Both the position numbers and the translations under genes were made by a program. Of a stretch of 64,000 bases of DNA, positions 1 to 9,440 are shown one piece after another. Numbering within the stretch: position 1 is the first letter of the stretch; each line of letters begins with the position of its first letter. The notes under the pieces were generated by a model. That model saw nothing but the letters and a program-made list of their open reading frames with translations, did not search any database and was not told the DNA's origin. The DNA is from Streptomyces sp. NBC_01717 (GTDB taxonomy: Bacteria; Actinomycetota; Actinomycetes; Streptomycetales; Streptomycetaceae): the NCBI RefSeq assembly GCF_036248255.1, contig NZ_CP109178.1, positions 3,100,001 through 3,164,000 on the forward strand, given 5' to 3'.

Positions 1-203
1 TCCGGCACTGTGCTGGAATTCCACGCACCGCCGCGGGTTTCAGGCCGGCGCGCAGGGGCGCAACGCAGCGCCGAGTGGCGGCGGGAAGGGGAAGAGCGCC
101 GGTCACTCACGACCACCATGGGGCGGGAAAAGACGCCCCACGACGCCGACACCGTCCCGCCCGTCTACGCGGGGGGACGCCTGGTCCAGAGGTTGCGACG
201 CTA
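1..203 (+). promoter_or_regulatory. Leader region of the first conservon
   Basis: No gene was seen. Open frames starting at 10 and 75 are not supported by conserved protein sequence. It probably holds the cvnA 5' untranslated region and part of its promoter, which may lie left of the window. Confidence 0.35.
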
Positions 204-3200
204 GTGCAGGGACGTTTCAAGAGGGATGGCAGCGCTGCGGCGGAACAGGAGCCGCACGGCGGGACCGACCGCGGTTCCTCGCCCCAGCACGCCCAGAACC
301 CCGGACCGGCCGCGGCCGGCGACAGCAGCGAGCGCGCCCCGCGCTCGGCCGGCCCGGCGAGCACCAGCGCCGGTCCGATCACCCCGCTCGTGCCCCGGGG
401 CGCCGTCAACACGGGCTCGCGAATAGCTCTGCGGAACTGGCGCATCAGTACGCGCCTGGTCTCGCTGCTCGCCCTTCCTGTAGTCGCCGCGACCACCCTG
501 GGTGGTCTGCGCATCAACGACTCCATGAACGACATCCAGCAGCTGGACCACATGCAGCTGCTCACCCAGATGACCAAGCAGGCGACCACGCTCGCCCAGG
601 CGCTCCAGGAGGAGCGCGACCGGTCGGCCGGTCCGCTGGCCAACGGGGTCAAGGCCGACGACCCCAAGGTCGCCGAGCCGCGCAAGAGGACCGACCGGGC
701 GAAGTCCGCGTTCTTCGAGGCGACGAACGAGATCGGCAACACCGACGACGACGAGGCTCTTGAGGGCATCCACTCGAGCGTCGCGCAGATCGCCGGCCAG
801 CTCGGACAGATCCGCGACATACGCAAGGACGCGTACGCGAAGGGCAGCCCGAGCCTCCAGACCGTCGACGCGTACAGCCAGCTGATCACCTCGCTGCTGA
901 GCCTCTCGCAGGACATGGCGCAGGCGACCAGCAACCCCGAGATGATCAAGCGGACCCGTGCCCTGGCGGCGTTCTCCTCCGCCAAGGAGTACGCGTCGGT
1001 CCAGCGGGCGATCATCGCCGCTGCGCTGCCGGGCGGCGGTGTCCGAAAGGGATCGCATCTCGACCAGAACGACCGGCAGTTCGGCCGCGCCGCTCTCCAC
1101 AAGGAGACGCTGGCGCTGAAGTCGTTCGACGTGACCTACACGGCCTCGGGACAGAACGCCGAGGAACTGACGGCGACGCTGGAGAACGGCAACAACCCGG
1201 AGATCAAGGCCGCCGACACCTACGCGCAGAAGGTGCTCGACAGCCCCACCGGCATGGCGGGCACGGCGGAGCGTTCGTACCTGGACTGGTACGACCAGAG
1301 CACCACCAAGATCCAGGCGATGAAGACCATCGAGGAGACTCTCCTCGGCCAGATGGAGGGCAAGGCCCGCGAGCTTCGCAACCAGTCGCAGCGCGAGGCC
1401 ATCATCAGCGGTGCGCTCATCCTGCTGGTGCTCGGTGTCTCGCTGATCGGCGCCTTCGTCGTCGCCCGGTCCATGATCCGCTCGCTGCGGCGGCTGCAGG
1501 ACACCGCCACCCGGGTCGCCCAGGACCGTCTGCCGGAGCTCGTCAAGCAGCTCTCCGAGGCCGACCCGCAGGACGTCGACACCTCGGTCGAGTCGGTCGG
1601 TCTGCACTCCCGTGACGAGATCGGCAAGGTGGCCGCGGCCTTCGACGACGTGCACCGCGAGGCCGTCCGCCTCGCCGCCGAGCAGGCGCTACTGCGAGGC
1701 AACGTCAACGCGATGTTCACCAACCTCTCGCGGCGTTCGCAGGGTCTCATCCAGCGTCAGCTCTCGCTCATCTCCGAACTGGAGTCCCGCGAGGCCGACC
1801 CGGACCAGCTGTCGTCCCTCTTCAAGCTCGACCACCTCGCGACCCGTATGCGCCGTAACGGCGAAAACCTCCTCGTCCTCGCGGGCGAGGAGCCGGGCCG
1901 CCGGTGGACCCGCCCCGTCCCGCTGGTCGACGTTCTCCGTGCCGCCGCCTCCGAGGTGGAGCAGTACGAGCGCATCGAACTGGCCGCGGTGCCCGCCACC
2001 GAGGTCGCCGGCCGTGTGGTCAACGACCTCGTGCACCTGCTCGCCGAGCTGCTGGAGAACGCCACGTCGTTCTCCTCCCCGCAGACGAAGGTCCGGGTCA
2101 CCGGTCACGCACTGCCGGACGGGCGAGTGCTCGTGGAGATCCACGACACCGGTATCGGCCTCTCCCCCGAGGACCTCGCGGCGATCAACGAACGGCTCGC
2201 TTCGCCGCCCACCGTGGATGTCTCGGTCTCGCGCCGCATGGGTCTGTTCGTGGTCGGCCGGCTGTCCCTGCGTCACGGCATCCGGATCCAGCTGCGGCCG
2301 TCCGACTCCGGTGGCACGACCGCGCTGGTCATGCTCCCTGTCGATGTCGCGCACGGCGGCAAGCAGCCGGCACCGAAGCCGGCCGCGGGTCAGCAGCGCG
2401 CCGCCGGCAACGGCGCCGTTGCCGGCACCGGAAACCGGCCGGGCCTCGGCGCGGCTGCCGGTGCGCAGCGCGGACAGGTCGGTGCGGGCTCCGGTCCGCG
2501 GGCCGCACTGCCGGCGCGTGACGGCGGCGGTCCCCGCCAGCCGCAGAACCAGCAGGGCCAGCCGAATCAGCAGGGTCAGCCGCCTCAGCCGAACCAGCAG
2601 CGTCAGCAGAACGCCGGGTTCCAGGGTGCCGGGCTCTCCGGCACCGGCCCGCAGGACTTCGGGCGGCAGGAGCCGCCGCGTCAGGGCGGCGGGCTGTCCG
2701 GCGCCTTCGGCGGTGGCGCCCGGCTCGGCGCACCGGGCGGTCAGGGCGATCCCGGCCGTACGGACCAGGGCCAGTCCAACCTGTTCGGTCAGAGCCGGCC
2801 GGGGCAGTACGACCAGCCCGGTCAGCCCGGCCACCAGAACGGTCCGGCCGGACGGCAGGCGCCGCAGCCGCAGCAGGCCCGCCACAACGCCCCCGACAAC
2901 CAGGGCGGTTTCCAGCAGTCCGGCGGCCCGGGCAACCCCGGCCGTCAGCTGCCGCCCGTCGGCGGTCCCCGTGCCGAACTGCCCGGTGGCAACCCGCAGC
3001 CGCAGCGCCCGCAGACCACCAGTTGGGGCACCGAGAACCCGTCGGTGCCGCGGCGCAACCCCCTCGACGCCCCGCGCGGTCACGAGGAGCCCGAGTCCAC
3101 CGGCCAGTTCCAGCGGCCGATGAACCCGGCCATGGGCCAGCGTCCCCCGCTGGACGACCGGCAGGGCCCCGGCTCCACCGCCGAGTTCGCCCGTCCGGAC

Positions 3201-3932
3201 TTCTCGGCCCCGGCCCCGCAGGCCCACTTCCCGCAGCACCAGGACCCGGCGGGCACCGCGCAGTTCGCCCGTCCGGACTTCGGCCGTCCGCAGCCGTCGC
3301 AGGACCAGGGGCTGCCGGCTCCGCGTCCGCGCGGCCGGGACAACGAGGACTTCCGTGCTCCGCGTCCGGCCGCAGCTCCCGCGGCTGAGGGGCAGTATCG
3401 TCCGGTCCTGCCGCCGCAGCCGCAGCCCGAGGCGCTGCCTCCGGCGGGCCCCGGGGACGGTCGTACGCCGCTGTACGACACCCTGGAGACGAACTGGTTC
3501 CACGGCCCGCAGCAGGGCGGTCAGCAGCCGCCCGCCGGGCCGCAGGCACCGTCCGTCCCGCAGCAGGCCCCCCAGGACCGTCCCGCTGCCCCGATGCCGC
3601 GTCGCGGTGCGGGTGACACGGGCGCCACCACCAGTACTTGGCGTAGCTCGCCGAACGACGATCTCGTCCGGCAGGCGGAGCGGGCCAAGAAGCCCGCAGC
3701 AGGCGGAATTACCACTTCCGGTCTGCCTCGCCGGGTGCCGCGTGCCAATCTGGTGCCGGGCACCGCCCAGCAGCAGAGCCACCAGTCGGGACCTCAGGTT
3801 TCGCGTGCGCCCGATGATGTGCGCGGGCGACTGACCAATCTCCGCCGGGGTATCCAGCAGGGTCGGCAGGCCAACAACGGCTCGTCGACCGGCAGTTTCC
3901 CACTCGGCCCCACTCACCAGCAGGAGCGTTAG
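204..3932 (+). CDS. cvnA: Conservon sensor histidine-kinase-like protein CvnA (first copy)
   Basis: This is the membrane sensor component of a conservon. In S. coelicolor the CvnABCD proteins form a membrane-associated complex compared to G-protein-coupled receptor systems. The GTG at 204 gives a start VQGRFKRDGS and is preferred to an upstream GTG at 75; an AGAGG lies about 12 nt upstream. The protein is about 1242 aa: a disordered N-terminus, a membrane segment near residues 84-103, an extracytoplasmic alpha-helical sensing region to about 395, a second membrane segment near 398-423, a HAMP-like linker, a His-containing LDHLATR helix near 543, and an HATPase domain with LLENATSF (N box) and DTGIGL (G1 box). 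Residues from about 730 form a long Pro/Gln/Gly-rich linker. It ends in a conserved tail with SGLPRRVP and DVRGRL motifs that also occurs in the second copy. cvnB begins on the base after its stop codon. Confidence 0.93.
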   Translation: MQGRFKRDGSAAAEQEPHGGTDRGSSPQHAQNPGPAAAGDSSERAPRSAGPASTSAGPITPLVPRGAVNTGSRIALRNWRISTRLVSLLALPVVAATTLGGLRINDSMNDIQQLDHMQLLTQMTKQATTLAQALQEERDRSAGPLANGVKADDPKVAEPRKRTDRAKSAFFEATNEIGNTDDDEALEGIHSSVAQIAGQLGQIRDIRKDAYAKGSPSLQTVDAYSQLITSLLSLSQDMAQATSNPEMIKRTRALAAFSSAKEYASVQRAIIAAALPGGGVRKGSHLDQNDRQFGRAALHKETLALKSFDVTYTASGQNAEELTATLENGNNPEIKAADTYAQKVLDSPTGMAGTAERSYLDWYDQSTTKIQAMKTIEETLLGQMEGKARELRNQSQREAIISGALILLVLGVSLIGAFVVARSMIRSLRRLQDTATRVAQDRLPELVKQLSEADPQDVDTSVESVGLHSRDEIGKVAAAFDDVHREAVRLAAEQALLRGNVNAMFTNLSRRSQGLIQRQLSLISELESREADPDQLSSLFKLDHLATRMRRNGENLLVLAGEEPGRRWTRPVPLVDVLRAAASEVEQYERIELAAVPATEVAGRVVNDLVHLLAELLENATSFSSPQTKVRVTGHALPDGRVLVEIHDTGIGLSPEDLAAINERLASPPTVDVSVSRRMGLFVVGRLSLRHGIRIQLRPSDSGGTTALVMLPVDVAHGGKQPAPKPAAGQQRAAGNGAVAGTGNRPGLGAAAGAQRGQVGAGSGPRAALPARDGGGPRQPQNQQGQPNQQGQPPQPNQQRQQNAGFQGAGLSGTGPQDFGRQEPPRQGGGLSGAFGGGARLGAPGGQGDPGRTDQGQSNLFGQSRPGQYDQPGQPGHQNGPAGRQAPQPQQARHNAPDNQGGFQQSGGPGNPGRQLPPVGGPRAELPGGNPQPQRPQTTSWGTENPSVPRRNPLDAPRGHEEPESTGQFQRPMNPAMGQRPPLDDRQGPGSTAEFARPDFSAPAPQAHFPQHQDPAGTAQFARPDFGRPQPSQDQGLPAPRPRGRDNEDFRAPRPAAAPAAEGQYRPVLPPQPQPEALPPAGPGDGRTPLYDTLETNWFHGPQQGGQQPPAGPQAPSVPQQAPQDRPAAPMPRRGAGDTGATTSTWRSSPNDDLVRQAERAKKPAAGGITTSGLPRRVPRANLVPGTAQQQSHQSGPQVSRAPDDVRGRLTNLRRGIQQGRQANNGSSTGSFPLGPTHQQER

Positions 3933-4355
3933 TTGAGCCCGATGAGTCAGGCCGCACAGAATCTGAACTGGTTGATCACCAACTTCGTGGACAACACCCC
4001 CGGGGTGTCGCACACGGTGGTGGTGTCCGCCGACGGACTCCTGCTGGCCATGTCCGAAGGATTCCCGCGGGACCGTGCCGACCAGTTGGCGGCCGTCGCT
4101 TCCGGGCTGACCTCGCTGACCGCGGGCGCCTCCCGGATCTTCGAGGGCGGCGCCGTCAGCCAGACCGTGGTGGAGATGGAGCGCGGGTTCCTCTTCCTGA
4201 TGTCCGTCTCGGACGGCTCCTCGCTGGCCGTGCTCGCCCACCCGGACGCCGACATCGGTCTGGTCGGGTACGAGATGGCCCTGCTGGTCGACCGCGCGGG
4301 AACAGTCCTGACCCCCGATCTCCGCGCCGAGCTCCAGGGCAGCCTGCTCCACTGA
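3933..4355 (+). CDS. cvnB: Roadblock/LC7-domain protein CvnB (first copy)
   Basis: A 140-aa roadblock/LC7-family protein, expected to act as a regulator or partner of the small GTPase CvnD. The sequence shows the family's compact alpha/beta fold with the VVVSADGLLLAMSEG stretch near residues 30-45. The TTG at 3933 follows an AGGAG at 3922-3926 with good spacing and touches the cvnA stop. An in-frame ATG at 3942 would remove three residues. The second conservon uses the equivalent GTG, which supports the earlier start. The nucleotide sequence is nearly identical to the second cvnB over the first 200 bases, with differences almost only at third codon positions. A 134-bp gap separates it from cvnC, so it may have some independent expression signals, but no clear promoter was seen there. 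Confidence 0.93.
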   Translation: MSPMSQAAQNLNWLITNFVDNTPGVSHTVVVSADGLLLAMSEGFPRDRADQLAAVASGLTSLTAGASRIFEGGAVSQTVVEMERGFLFLMSVSDGSSLAVLAHPDADIGLVGYEMALLVDRAGTVLTPDLRAELQGSLLH

Positions 4356-4489
4356 GGCGGCCATGAACCGGTGACCGACGCGATCCCCCCAGGTACCGCA
4401 CTCCCACCATCGACCGTCCGGCCGCTTCAGCCCCCCACCGGCCCCTTCAGACGGCAAGCCGACACTCAGCTGTCACGCCCGGAGGATTC

Positions 4490-4897
4490 ATGACCCCGCC
4501 ACCCGCCTCACCCGATCCGTACGGCGCACTGCACCACGCGTCGTACGAAGGTGAAGGCGACCAGCCGCTGGTCCGTCCGTATGCCATGACCGGCGGCCGG
4601 ACCCGGCCGCGCTACCAGCTCGCCATAGAGGCACTGGTCTCGACCACGGCCGACCCGGCGCACCTGGGGACGCTGCTCCCGGAGCACCAGCGGATCTGCC
4701 ACCTCTGCCGTGAGGTCAAGTCGGTGGCCGAGGTGTCGGCGCTGCTGTCGATGCCGCTCGGTGTGGCCCGGATCCTTGTCGCGGATCTGGCGGAAGCCGG
4801 CATGGTGGCGATCCACCAGCCGGGTAACGGAGAGGCCGGCGGCGCGCCGGATGTGACACTGCTCGAAAGGGTGCTCAGTGGACTTCGCAAGCTCTAG
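4490..4897 (+). CDS. cvnC: DUF742 protein CvnC (first copy)
   Basis: A 135-aa DUF742 protein, the third conservon component. The family signature LVRPYAMTGGRTRP appears near residues 26-40. It is followed by a winged-helix-like region with ICHLCREVKSVAEVSALLSMPLGVARILVADL. A GGAGG ribosome binding site lies 5-9 nt before the ATG. Its 3' end overlaps cvnD by 20 nt, so the two are probably translationally coupled. In Cvn9 of S. coelicolor the CvnC protein joins the membrane complex, but its biochemical job is not known. It is much shorter than the second copy, which carries a Gln-rich N-terminal extension of roughly 85 residues. Confidence 0.93.
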   Translation: MTPPPASPDPYGALHHASYEGEGDQPLVRPYAMTGGRTRPRYQLAIEALVSTTADPAHLGTLLPEHQRICHLCREVKSVAEVSALLSMPLGVARILVADLAEAGMVAIHQPGNGEAGGAPDVTLLERVLSGLRKL

Positions 4898-5459
4898 CGG
4901 CGGTGCGGCCCGGGCCACCACCTCGGCAAAGATCGTGGTGGCGGGTGGTTTCGGCGTGGGTAAGACCACGTTCGTCGGTGCCGTTTCGGAGATCAACCCG
5001 CTGCGTACGGAAGCCGTGATGACGTCCGCGTCCGCGGGCATCGACGATCTGACGCACACCGGCGGCAAGACCACCACGACGGTGGCCATGGACTTCGGCC
5101 GTATCACCCTGGACCAGGACCTGATCCTGTACCTCTTCGGTACGCCCGGTCAGGACCGGTTCTGGTTCATGTGGGACGACCTCGTCCGCGGCGCGATCGG
5201 CGCCGTCGTCCTCGTCGACACCCGGCGTCTCGCCGACTGCTTCCCGGCCGTCGACTACTTCGAGAACAGCGGACTGCCGTTCGTCATCGCCCTCAACGGC
5301 TTCGACGGACACCAGCCGTACACCCCCGACGAGGTGCGCGAGGCCCTGCAGATCGGCCCCGACACCCCGATCATCACGACGGACGCCCGCCACCGCGGCG
5401 ATGCGAAGAGCGGCCTGATCACGCTCGTCGAGCACGCGCTGATGGCGCGGCTCAAGTAG
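4878..5459 (+). CDS. cvnD: Small GTPase CvnD (first copy)
   Basis: A 193-aa Ras-like GTPase, the predicted output switch of the conservon. The P-loop GGFGVGKT is at residues 23-30. The switch II/G3 equivalent GTPGQD at 88-93 lacks the usual Asp of DxxG. The G4 motif reads NGFDG (140-144) and a G5-like TTDAR is at 167-171. Translation starts at a GTG inside the cvnC reading frame, a 20-nt overlap kept exactly in the second conservon. The protein differs from the second CvnD at only about six residues, and a 307-nt internal tract (5066-5372) is identical between copies. A hairpin terminator follows at 5512. Confidence 0.94.
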   Translation: MDFASSSGGAARATTSAKIVVAGGFGVGKTTFVGAVSEINPLRTEAVMTSASAGIDDLTHTGGKTTTTVAMDFGRITLDQDLILYLFGTPGQDRFWFMWDDLVRGAIGAVVLVDTRRLADCFPAVDYFENSGLPFVIALNGFDGHQPYTPDEVREALQIGPDTPIITTDARHRGDAKSGLITLVEHALMARLK

Positions 5460-5511
5460 CCGAAGGCTCGCCGCAAGTCGGTATGGGGATACGGAAGTTG
5501 CTGTAGTCGCA

Positions 5512-5549
5512 CGGGGGTGGACTGTGTCCTTTGACACGATCCACCCCCG
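5512..5549 (+). terminator. Hairpin terminator after first conservon
   Basis: CGGGGGTGGA pairs with TCCACCCCCG, and GTGTC with GACAC, around a CTTT loop. There is one C/A mismatch and one wobble pair. It starts 53 nt after the cvnD stop. Confidence 0.75.
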
Positions 5550-5625
5550 CGTTCATAACGTTTCGACAGAGAATTACTCCGGCTTCAACACCCGATGCAT
5601 TCGTCTGGTGTCGCTGTGCTCACAT

Positions 5626-5649
5626 GAGCCCCGCCTTTTGACGGGGCTC
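5626..5649 (+). terminator. Second hairpin between the conservons
   Basis: An 8-bp GAGCCCCG/CGGGGCTC stem has an eight-nucleotide loop containing TTTT. It is followed by a short T-containing stretch. It may back up the first terminator or act in the leader of the second conservon. Confidence 0.6.
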
Positions 5650-5819
5650 GCTCTTTATGCCCGTTTTATCTGAGGCTTGGACCACTCGGAATGGCTGATT
5701 CCGACTGTTTGGAACGCGGCCGGTCCCCGTGCTGCAATTCGACGAAACTCCCGAGTAAGTACGGCCCTGAACGAGAAACGGCACAGCGTAGGTGCCGACG
5801 CCGAGAGGTTGTTGGTCGA

Positions 5820-8800
5820 GTGAGGCGTAGCAACGAGGGCTCCGCGGCGCAGCAGGAGCGGGGCAACTTCACCCCGCCGCCGCGCATCGCGGCGCCACCC
5901 GCCGAAGTGTCCGAAGAGGCACCGGCCGGCGGCAGCACAAGTCGGCTGTCCCCGCGCAACTGGCGGGTGCCCACCCGGCTGAACGCGATCCTTCTGATCC
6001 CTGTCCTGGTCGGCCTCGTCATGGGCGGCTTCCAGGTGAAGGGGTCGATCGACACCTGGAGAGAGGCCCAGGACGCCGAGAAGACCGCGCTGATCGTGCG
6101 CGCGGCCTCGGTGTACGGACAGGCACTGCTCAACGAGCGTGACCTCTCCGCCCAGCCCCTGCTGTCGAACAAGCGCGACGCAGCCGTCGTCGGCCAGGTG
6201 TACGCCGCCACGGACGCGGCCGCCGCCAAGTTCGACGAGGCCGTGCAGGGCATGCCGAAGAAGCAGGGCCTGGAGCGCCGCCTCCAGCTCTTCAAGCAGG
6301 AGGAGCCCAAGCTCCCCGACCTGCGCAAGGCCGCCTACGCCGAGGCCATGGACCCGGTGAAGACGGAAGAGGGCTACGTCAAGGTCCAGCACTCCCTGAT
6401 GGAGTTCTGCAACGAGCTCGGCCTGGGCACCGGCAACATCACGAGCTACGGCCGTACGGTCTACGCGATCGAGCTGGCCAAGGCCGCAGAATCGCTTCAG
6501 CGCTCCATCGGTATGCACCTGCTGGTGCGCCCGAGCCAGGAGGGCGTCAAGTTCAACGCCCAGGTCAAGGCGTTCGGCTCGTACAACTACCTGGAGCAGA
6601 TCGCCCTCGGCGAGTTCGTCTCCGGTGGCACGGAGGCCGACGCCGCCCGCCTGAAGCAGGTGATGGCCGCCAAGGCGGCCGACGGCGCCAAGAAGCTGAA
6701 GTCCGCAAAGGCGCAGGCGGACGCGGCAGGTGTGCCGTTCGTCGCGCCGCCCAGCATCGACGGCTCGGTCTTCGACGGGATGGCCCAGCAGATCGGTCAG
6801 GGTCAGCAGCCCGACAAGCTGGCCCAGAAGGGCATCACGCCTGCGACCTGGATGGCCGCCTCCACCGCCAAGTTCGACGGCTACACCACGGTCGAGGACG
6901 AGCTCGTCGACAAGGCGGTGACCGAGGCGGCGGACATCTCGTCGAGCGCCAAGACCGACGCCATCGTCAACGCCGCGATCGTGCTCGTGGCCCTGCTGGC
7001 CGCCTTCATCCTGGCCGGCCTCGTGGCCCGCCAGATGAGCCGCTCGATGCGCCAGCTGCGTACCGCCGCCTTCTCGATCGCCGAGCAGCGGCTGCCGATG
7101 CTCGTCGACCAGCTGTCGCGGACCGAGCCGGGCCGGGTCGACACCCGCGTCCAGCCGATCCCGATCACCACCCGGGACGAGATCGGCGAGGTCGCCCGCG
7201 CCTTCGACCAGGTGCACCGCGAGGCGGTTCGGCTCGCTGCCGAGCAGGCCATGCTCCGAGGCAACGTCAACGCGATCTTCACCAACCTGTCGCGCCGCAA
7301 CCAGTCGCTGATCGAGGGCCAGCTGACCCTCATCACCGACCTGGAGAACAACGAGGCCGACCCGGACCAGCTGGAGAGCCTCTTCCGGCTGGACCACCTG
7401 GCCACCCGTATGCGCCGCAACGGCGAGAACCTCCTCGTCCTCGCCGGCGAGGAGCCGGGCCGCCGCTGGAACCAGCCGGTTCCGCTGGTCGACGTCCTGC
7501 GGGCCGCCTCCTCCGAGGTGGAGTCGTACGAGCGCATCGAGCTCTCCGGCGTTCCGGAGACCGAGATCCACGGCCAGGCCGTCACCGACCTCGTGCACCT
7601 GCTGGCCGAGCTGCTGGAGAACGCCACCACGTTCTCCTCGCCGCAGACCAAGGTCCGCGTCACCGCGACCCGGCTGCCGGACAGCCGCGTGATGGTCGAG
7701 ATCCACGACAAGGGCATCGGCCTCACGGCCGAGGACTTCGCGGACATCAACCACAAGCTGGCCAACCCGCCGACGGTGGACGCCGCGGTGTCCCAGCGGA
7801 TGGGTCTCTTCGTGGTCGGCCGGCTCGCCGACCGGCACGGCATCCGGGTCCAGCTGCGCCCCTCGGGCGAGCAGGCCGGAACCACCTCGCTGGTCATGCT
7901 GCCGGACGCGATCACGCACGGCGGCGGCGGCGAGCTCGAACCGCTCGCCGCCCAGGACGACTTCACGGTCTCCTCGATCATCCCGCGGCAGCAGGCCTTC
8001 GAACCGCTTCCGCACCAGCCCCAGATGCGTACGGCGGCGGAGCTCGGCTTCGACGATTCGCGCTACGAGGACCCGACGGTCGACCCCGCACAGCTGGACC
8101 CGGTGGGCCGCTCGCTGATGCGTGAGGAGCGCCGGGCCGCGCTGGAGGCCCAGGCGGGCGGCGAACGCCCGCAGTTCCAGGAAGACGCGTTCCAGGGCAA
8201 TGCGTACCGGGACGCCTCCTACGCCGAGGACACGTACGCACAGGACCCGCAGCAGGAGCAGCAGTACGCGCAGGCGGCGTACGACAGTTCCTACGACGCG
8301 TACAGCGGCTACGCCGAGCAGTCCGACTACCCGTCGCAGGGCGGCTATACGGAAGCTGCATATGCCGCTGCCGAGAGCACTCAGCGAGGCTACGAGGACC
8401 AGTTCGCCGCCCAGCCCCACCAGGGAGAGTGGGCAGATCAGGGTGCGTACCAGGGTGCGTACGAGCCCATACCGCAGGCCGAACCGGAATCTGTCCCGAG
8501 CGCTCCCGCCGAGCCGCAGGAGCGCGTAGGCTTCGACCGTTCGGGTCCCACCCCGAACGTCGGCAGCGAGATGACCGATGCCGGTCTGCCGCGCCGGGGC
8601 GGTCAGCAGCACTGGCAGCCCACGGGCCGCGGAAACGACCAGTCCGTCGCAGCACAGCAGCAGCCGCAGCAGCAGGAACTGCCGCAGCGGCCGTCGCCCG
8701 CGCCGCAGGACGGGAACGGCTCCGACGACTGGCGCTCGACGAACGACGAGCGCTGGGAGCGGGCCGACAAGCTCCGGGAGCCGAAGGCGGGTGGGGTCAC

Positions 8801-8996
8801 CCCGTCCGGACTTCCCCGGCGAGTGCCCAAGGCCAATCTGGTCGAGGGCACGGCGGAGCAGACCCAGCAGGGCGGCCCTCAGGTCTCCCGCGCCCCTGAG
8901 GACGTCCGGGGCAGGTTGAGCAACCTGCGACGGGGCATTCAGCGGGGTCGTAACGCTGGTTCGGACACAAGTAATACCTACAACCAGGAGCGTTAG
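5820..8996 (+). CDS. cvnA: Conservon sensor histidine-kinase-like protein CvnA (second copy)
   Basis: This is the sensor component of the second conservon, about 1058 aa from the GTG at 5820 (protein VRRSNEGSAA), with GAGAGG 11 nt upstream. Membrane segments lie near residues 57-77 and 381-405 and flank an extracytoplasmic helical domain. A HAMP-like region follows, then the LDHLATRMRR helix and an HATPase domain with LLENATTF and DKGIGL. The C-terminal third is low-complexity, rich in Gln, Tyr, Ala and Glu, unlike the Pro/Gly-rich linker of the first copy. The last 55 or so residues nevertheless match the first copy closely (SGLPRRVPKANLV and DVRGRLSNLRRGI). Sensor and linker have diverged between the copies while the kinase core and tail are kept. 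Confidence 0.93.
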   Translation: MRRSNEGSAAQQERGNFTPPPRIAAPPAEVSEEAPAGGSTSRLSPRNWRVPTRLNAILLIPVLVGLVMGGFQVKGSIDTWREAQDAEKTALIVRAASVYGQALLNERDLSAQPLLSNKRDAAVVGQVYAATDAAAAKFDEAVQGMPKKQGLERRLQLFKQEEPKLPDLRKAAYAEAMDPVKTEEGYVKVQHSLMEFCNELGLGTGNITSYGRTVYAIELAKAAESLQRSIGMHLLVRPSQEGVKFNAQVKAFGSYNYLEQIALGEFVSGGTEADAARLKQVMAAKAADGAKKLKSAKAQADAAGVPFVAPPSIDGSVFDGMAQQIGQGQQPDKLAQKGITPATWMAASTAKFDGYTTVEDELVDKAVTEAADISSSAKTDAIVNAAIVLVALLAAFILAGLVARQMSRSMRQLRTAAFSIAEQRLPMLVDQLSRTEPGRVDTRVQPIPITTRDEIGEVARAFDQVHREAVRLAAEQAMLRGNVNAIFTNLSRRNQSLIEGQLTLITDLENNEADPDQLESLFRLDHLATRMRRNGENLLVLAGEEPGRRWNQPVPLVDVLRAASSEVESYERIELSGVPETEIHGQAVTDLVHLLAELLENATTFSSPQTKVRVTATRLPDSRVMVEIHDKGIGLTAEDFADINHKLANPPTVDAAVSQRMGLFVVGRLADRHGIRVQLRPSGEQAGTTSLVMLPDAITHGGGGELEPLAAQDDFTVSSIIPRQQAFEPLPHQPQMRTAAELGFDDSRYEDPTVDPAQLDPVGRSLMREERRAALEAQAGGERPQFQEDAFQGNAYRDASYAEDTYAQDPQQEQQYAQAAYDSSYDAYSGYAEQSDYPSQGGYTEAAYAAAESTQRGYEDQFAAQPHQGEWADQGAYQGAYEPIPQAEPESVPSAPAEPQERVGFDRSGPTPNVGSEMTDAGLPRRGGQQHWQPTGRGNDQSVAAQQQPQQQELPQRPSPAPQDGNGSDDWRSTNDERWERADKLREPKAGGVTPSGLPRRVPKANLVEGTAEQTQQGGPQVSRAPEDVRGRLSNLRRGIQRGRNAGSDTSNTYNQER

Positions 8997-8997
8997 T

Positions 8998-9420
8998 GTG
9001 AGCCCGATGAGCCAGGCGGCGCAGAATCTCAACTGGTTGATCACCAACTTCGTGGACAACACCCCCGGGGTGTCGCACACGGTGGTGGTCTCCGCCGACG
9101 GACTCCTGCTGGCCATGTCCGAAGGATTCCCGCGGGACCGTGCCGACCAGCTGGCGGCCGTCGCTTCCGGCCTGACCTCGCTGACCGCGGGCGCCTCGCG
9201 GATCTTCGAGGGCGGCGCGGTGAATCAGACAGTTGTGGAGATGGAGCGCGGATTCCTCTTCATCATGTCCATCTCCGACGGATCTTCGCTGGCTGTTCTC
9301 GCCCACCCCGACGCCGATATCGGTCTGGTTGGGTACGAAATGGCCCTTCTGGTCGATCGTGCAGGCACGGTCCTCACCCCGGACCTCCGTGCCGAACTGC
9401 AGGGAAGTCTTCTTAACTAG
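8998..9420 (+). CDS. cvnB: Roadblock/LC7-domain protein CvnB (second copy)
   Basis: A 140-aa roadblock/LC7 protein that starts at a GTG two bases after the cvnA stop, with AGGAG 7 nt upstream. It differs from the first CvnB at only a few residues (for example Asn for Ser in GGAVNQT, Ile for Leu in FLFIMS). About 200 nt at the 5' end are nearly identical between copies, with differences confined to synonymous sites. It is the presumed regulator or partner of the adjacent GTPase. A 12-bp hairpin separates it from cvnC. Confidence 0.93.
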   Translation: MSPMSQAAQNLNWLITNFVDNTPGVSHTVVVSADGLLLAMSEGFPRDRADQLAAVASGLTSLTAGASRIFEGGAVNQTVVEMERGFLFIMSISDGSSLAVLAHPDADIGLVGYEMALLVDRAGTVLTPDLRAELQGSLLN

Positions 9421-9440
9421 TAGACAGACAGTGCGTTATG

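Larger units (their letters stand above)
5460..5819 (+). promoter_or_regulatory. 360-bp spacer between the two conservons
   Basis: No gene is seen here. The spacer holds two hairpins (5512-5549 and 5626-5649) and is relatively AT-rich around 5550-5680. It probably contains the promoter of the second conservon. No convincing -35/-10 pair could be fixed by eye. An open frame running in from 5691 is treated as upstream non-coding because the conserved protein begins at the GTG at 5820. Confidence 0.5.

Noticed and set aside
1689..4457. A 922-codon open frame antisense to cvnA/cvnB
   Set aside because: It is a high-GC shadow of the sense genes, with Arg/Gly-rich composition, no family motifs and no independent ribosome binding site.
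5655..9116. An 1153-codon antisense frame over the second cvnA
   Set aside because: Mirror-frame artefact of third-position GC bias; the sense strand has clear domains.
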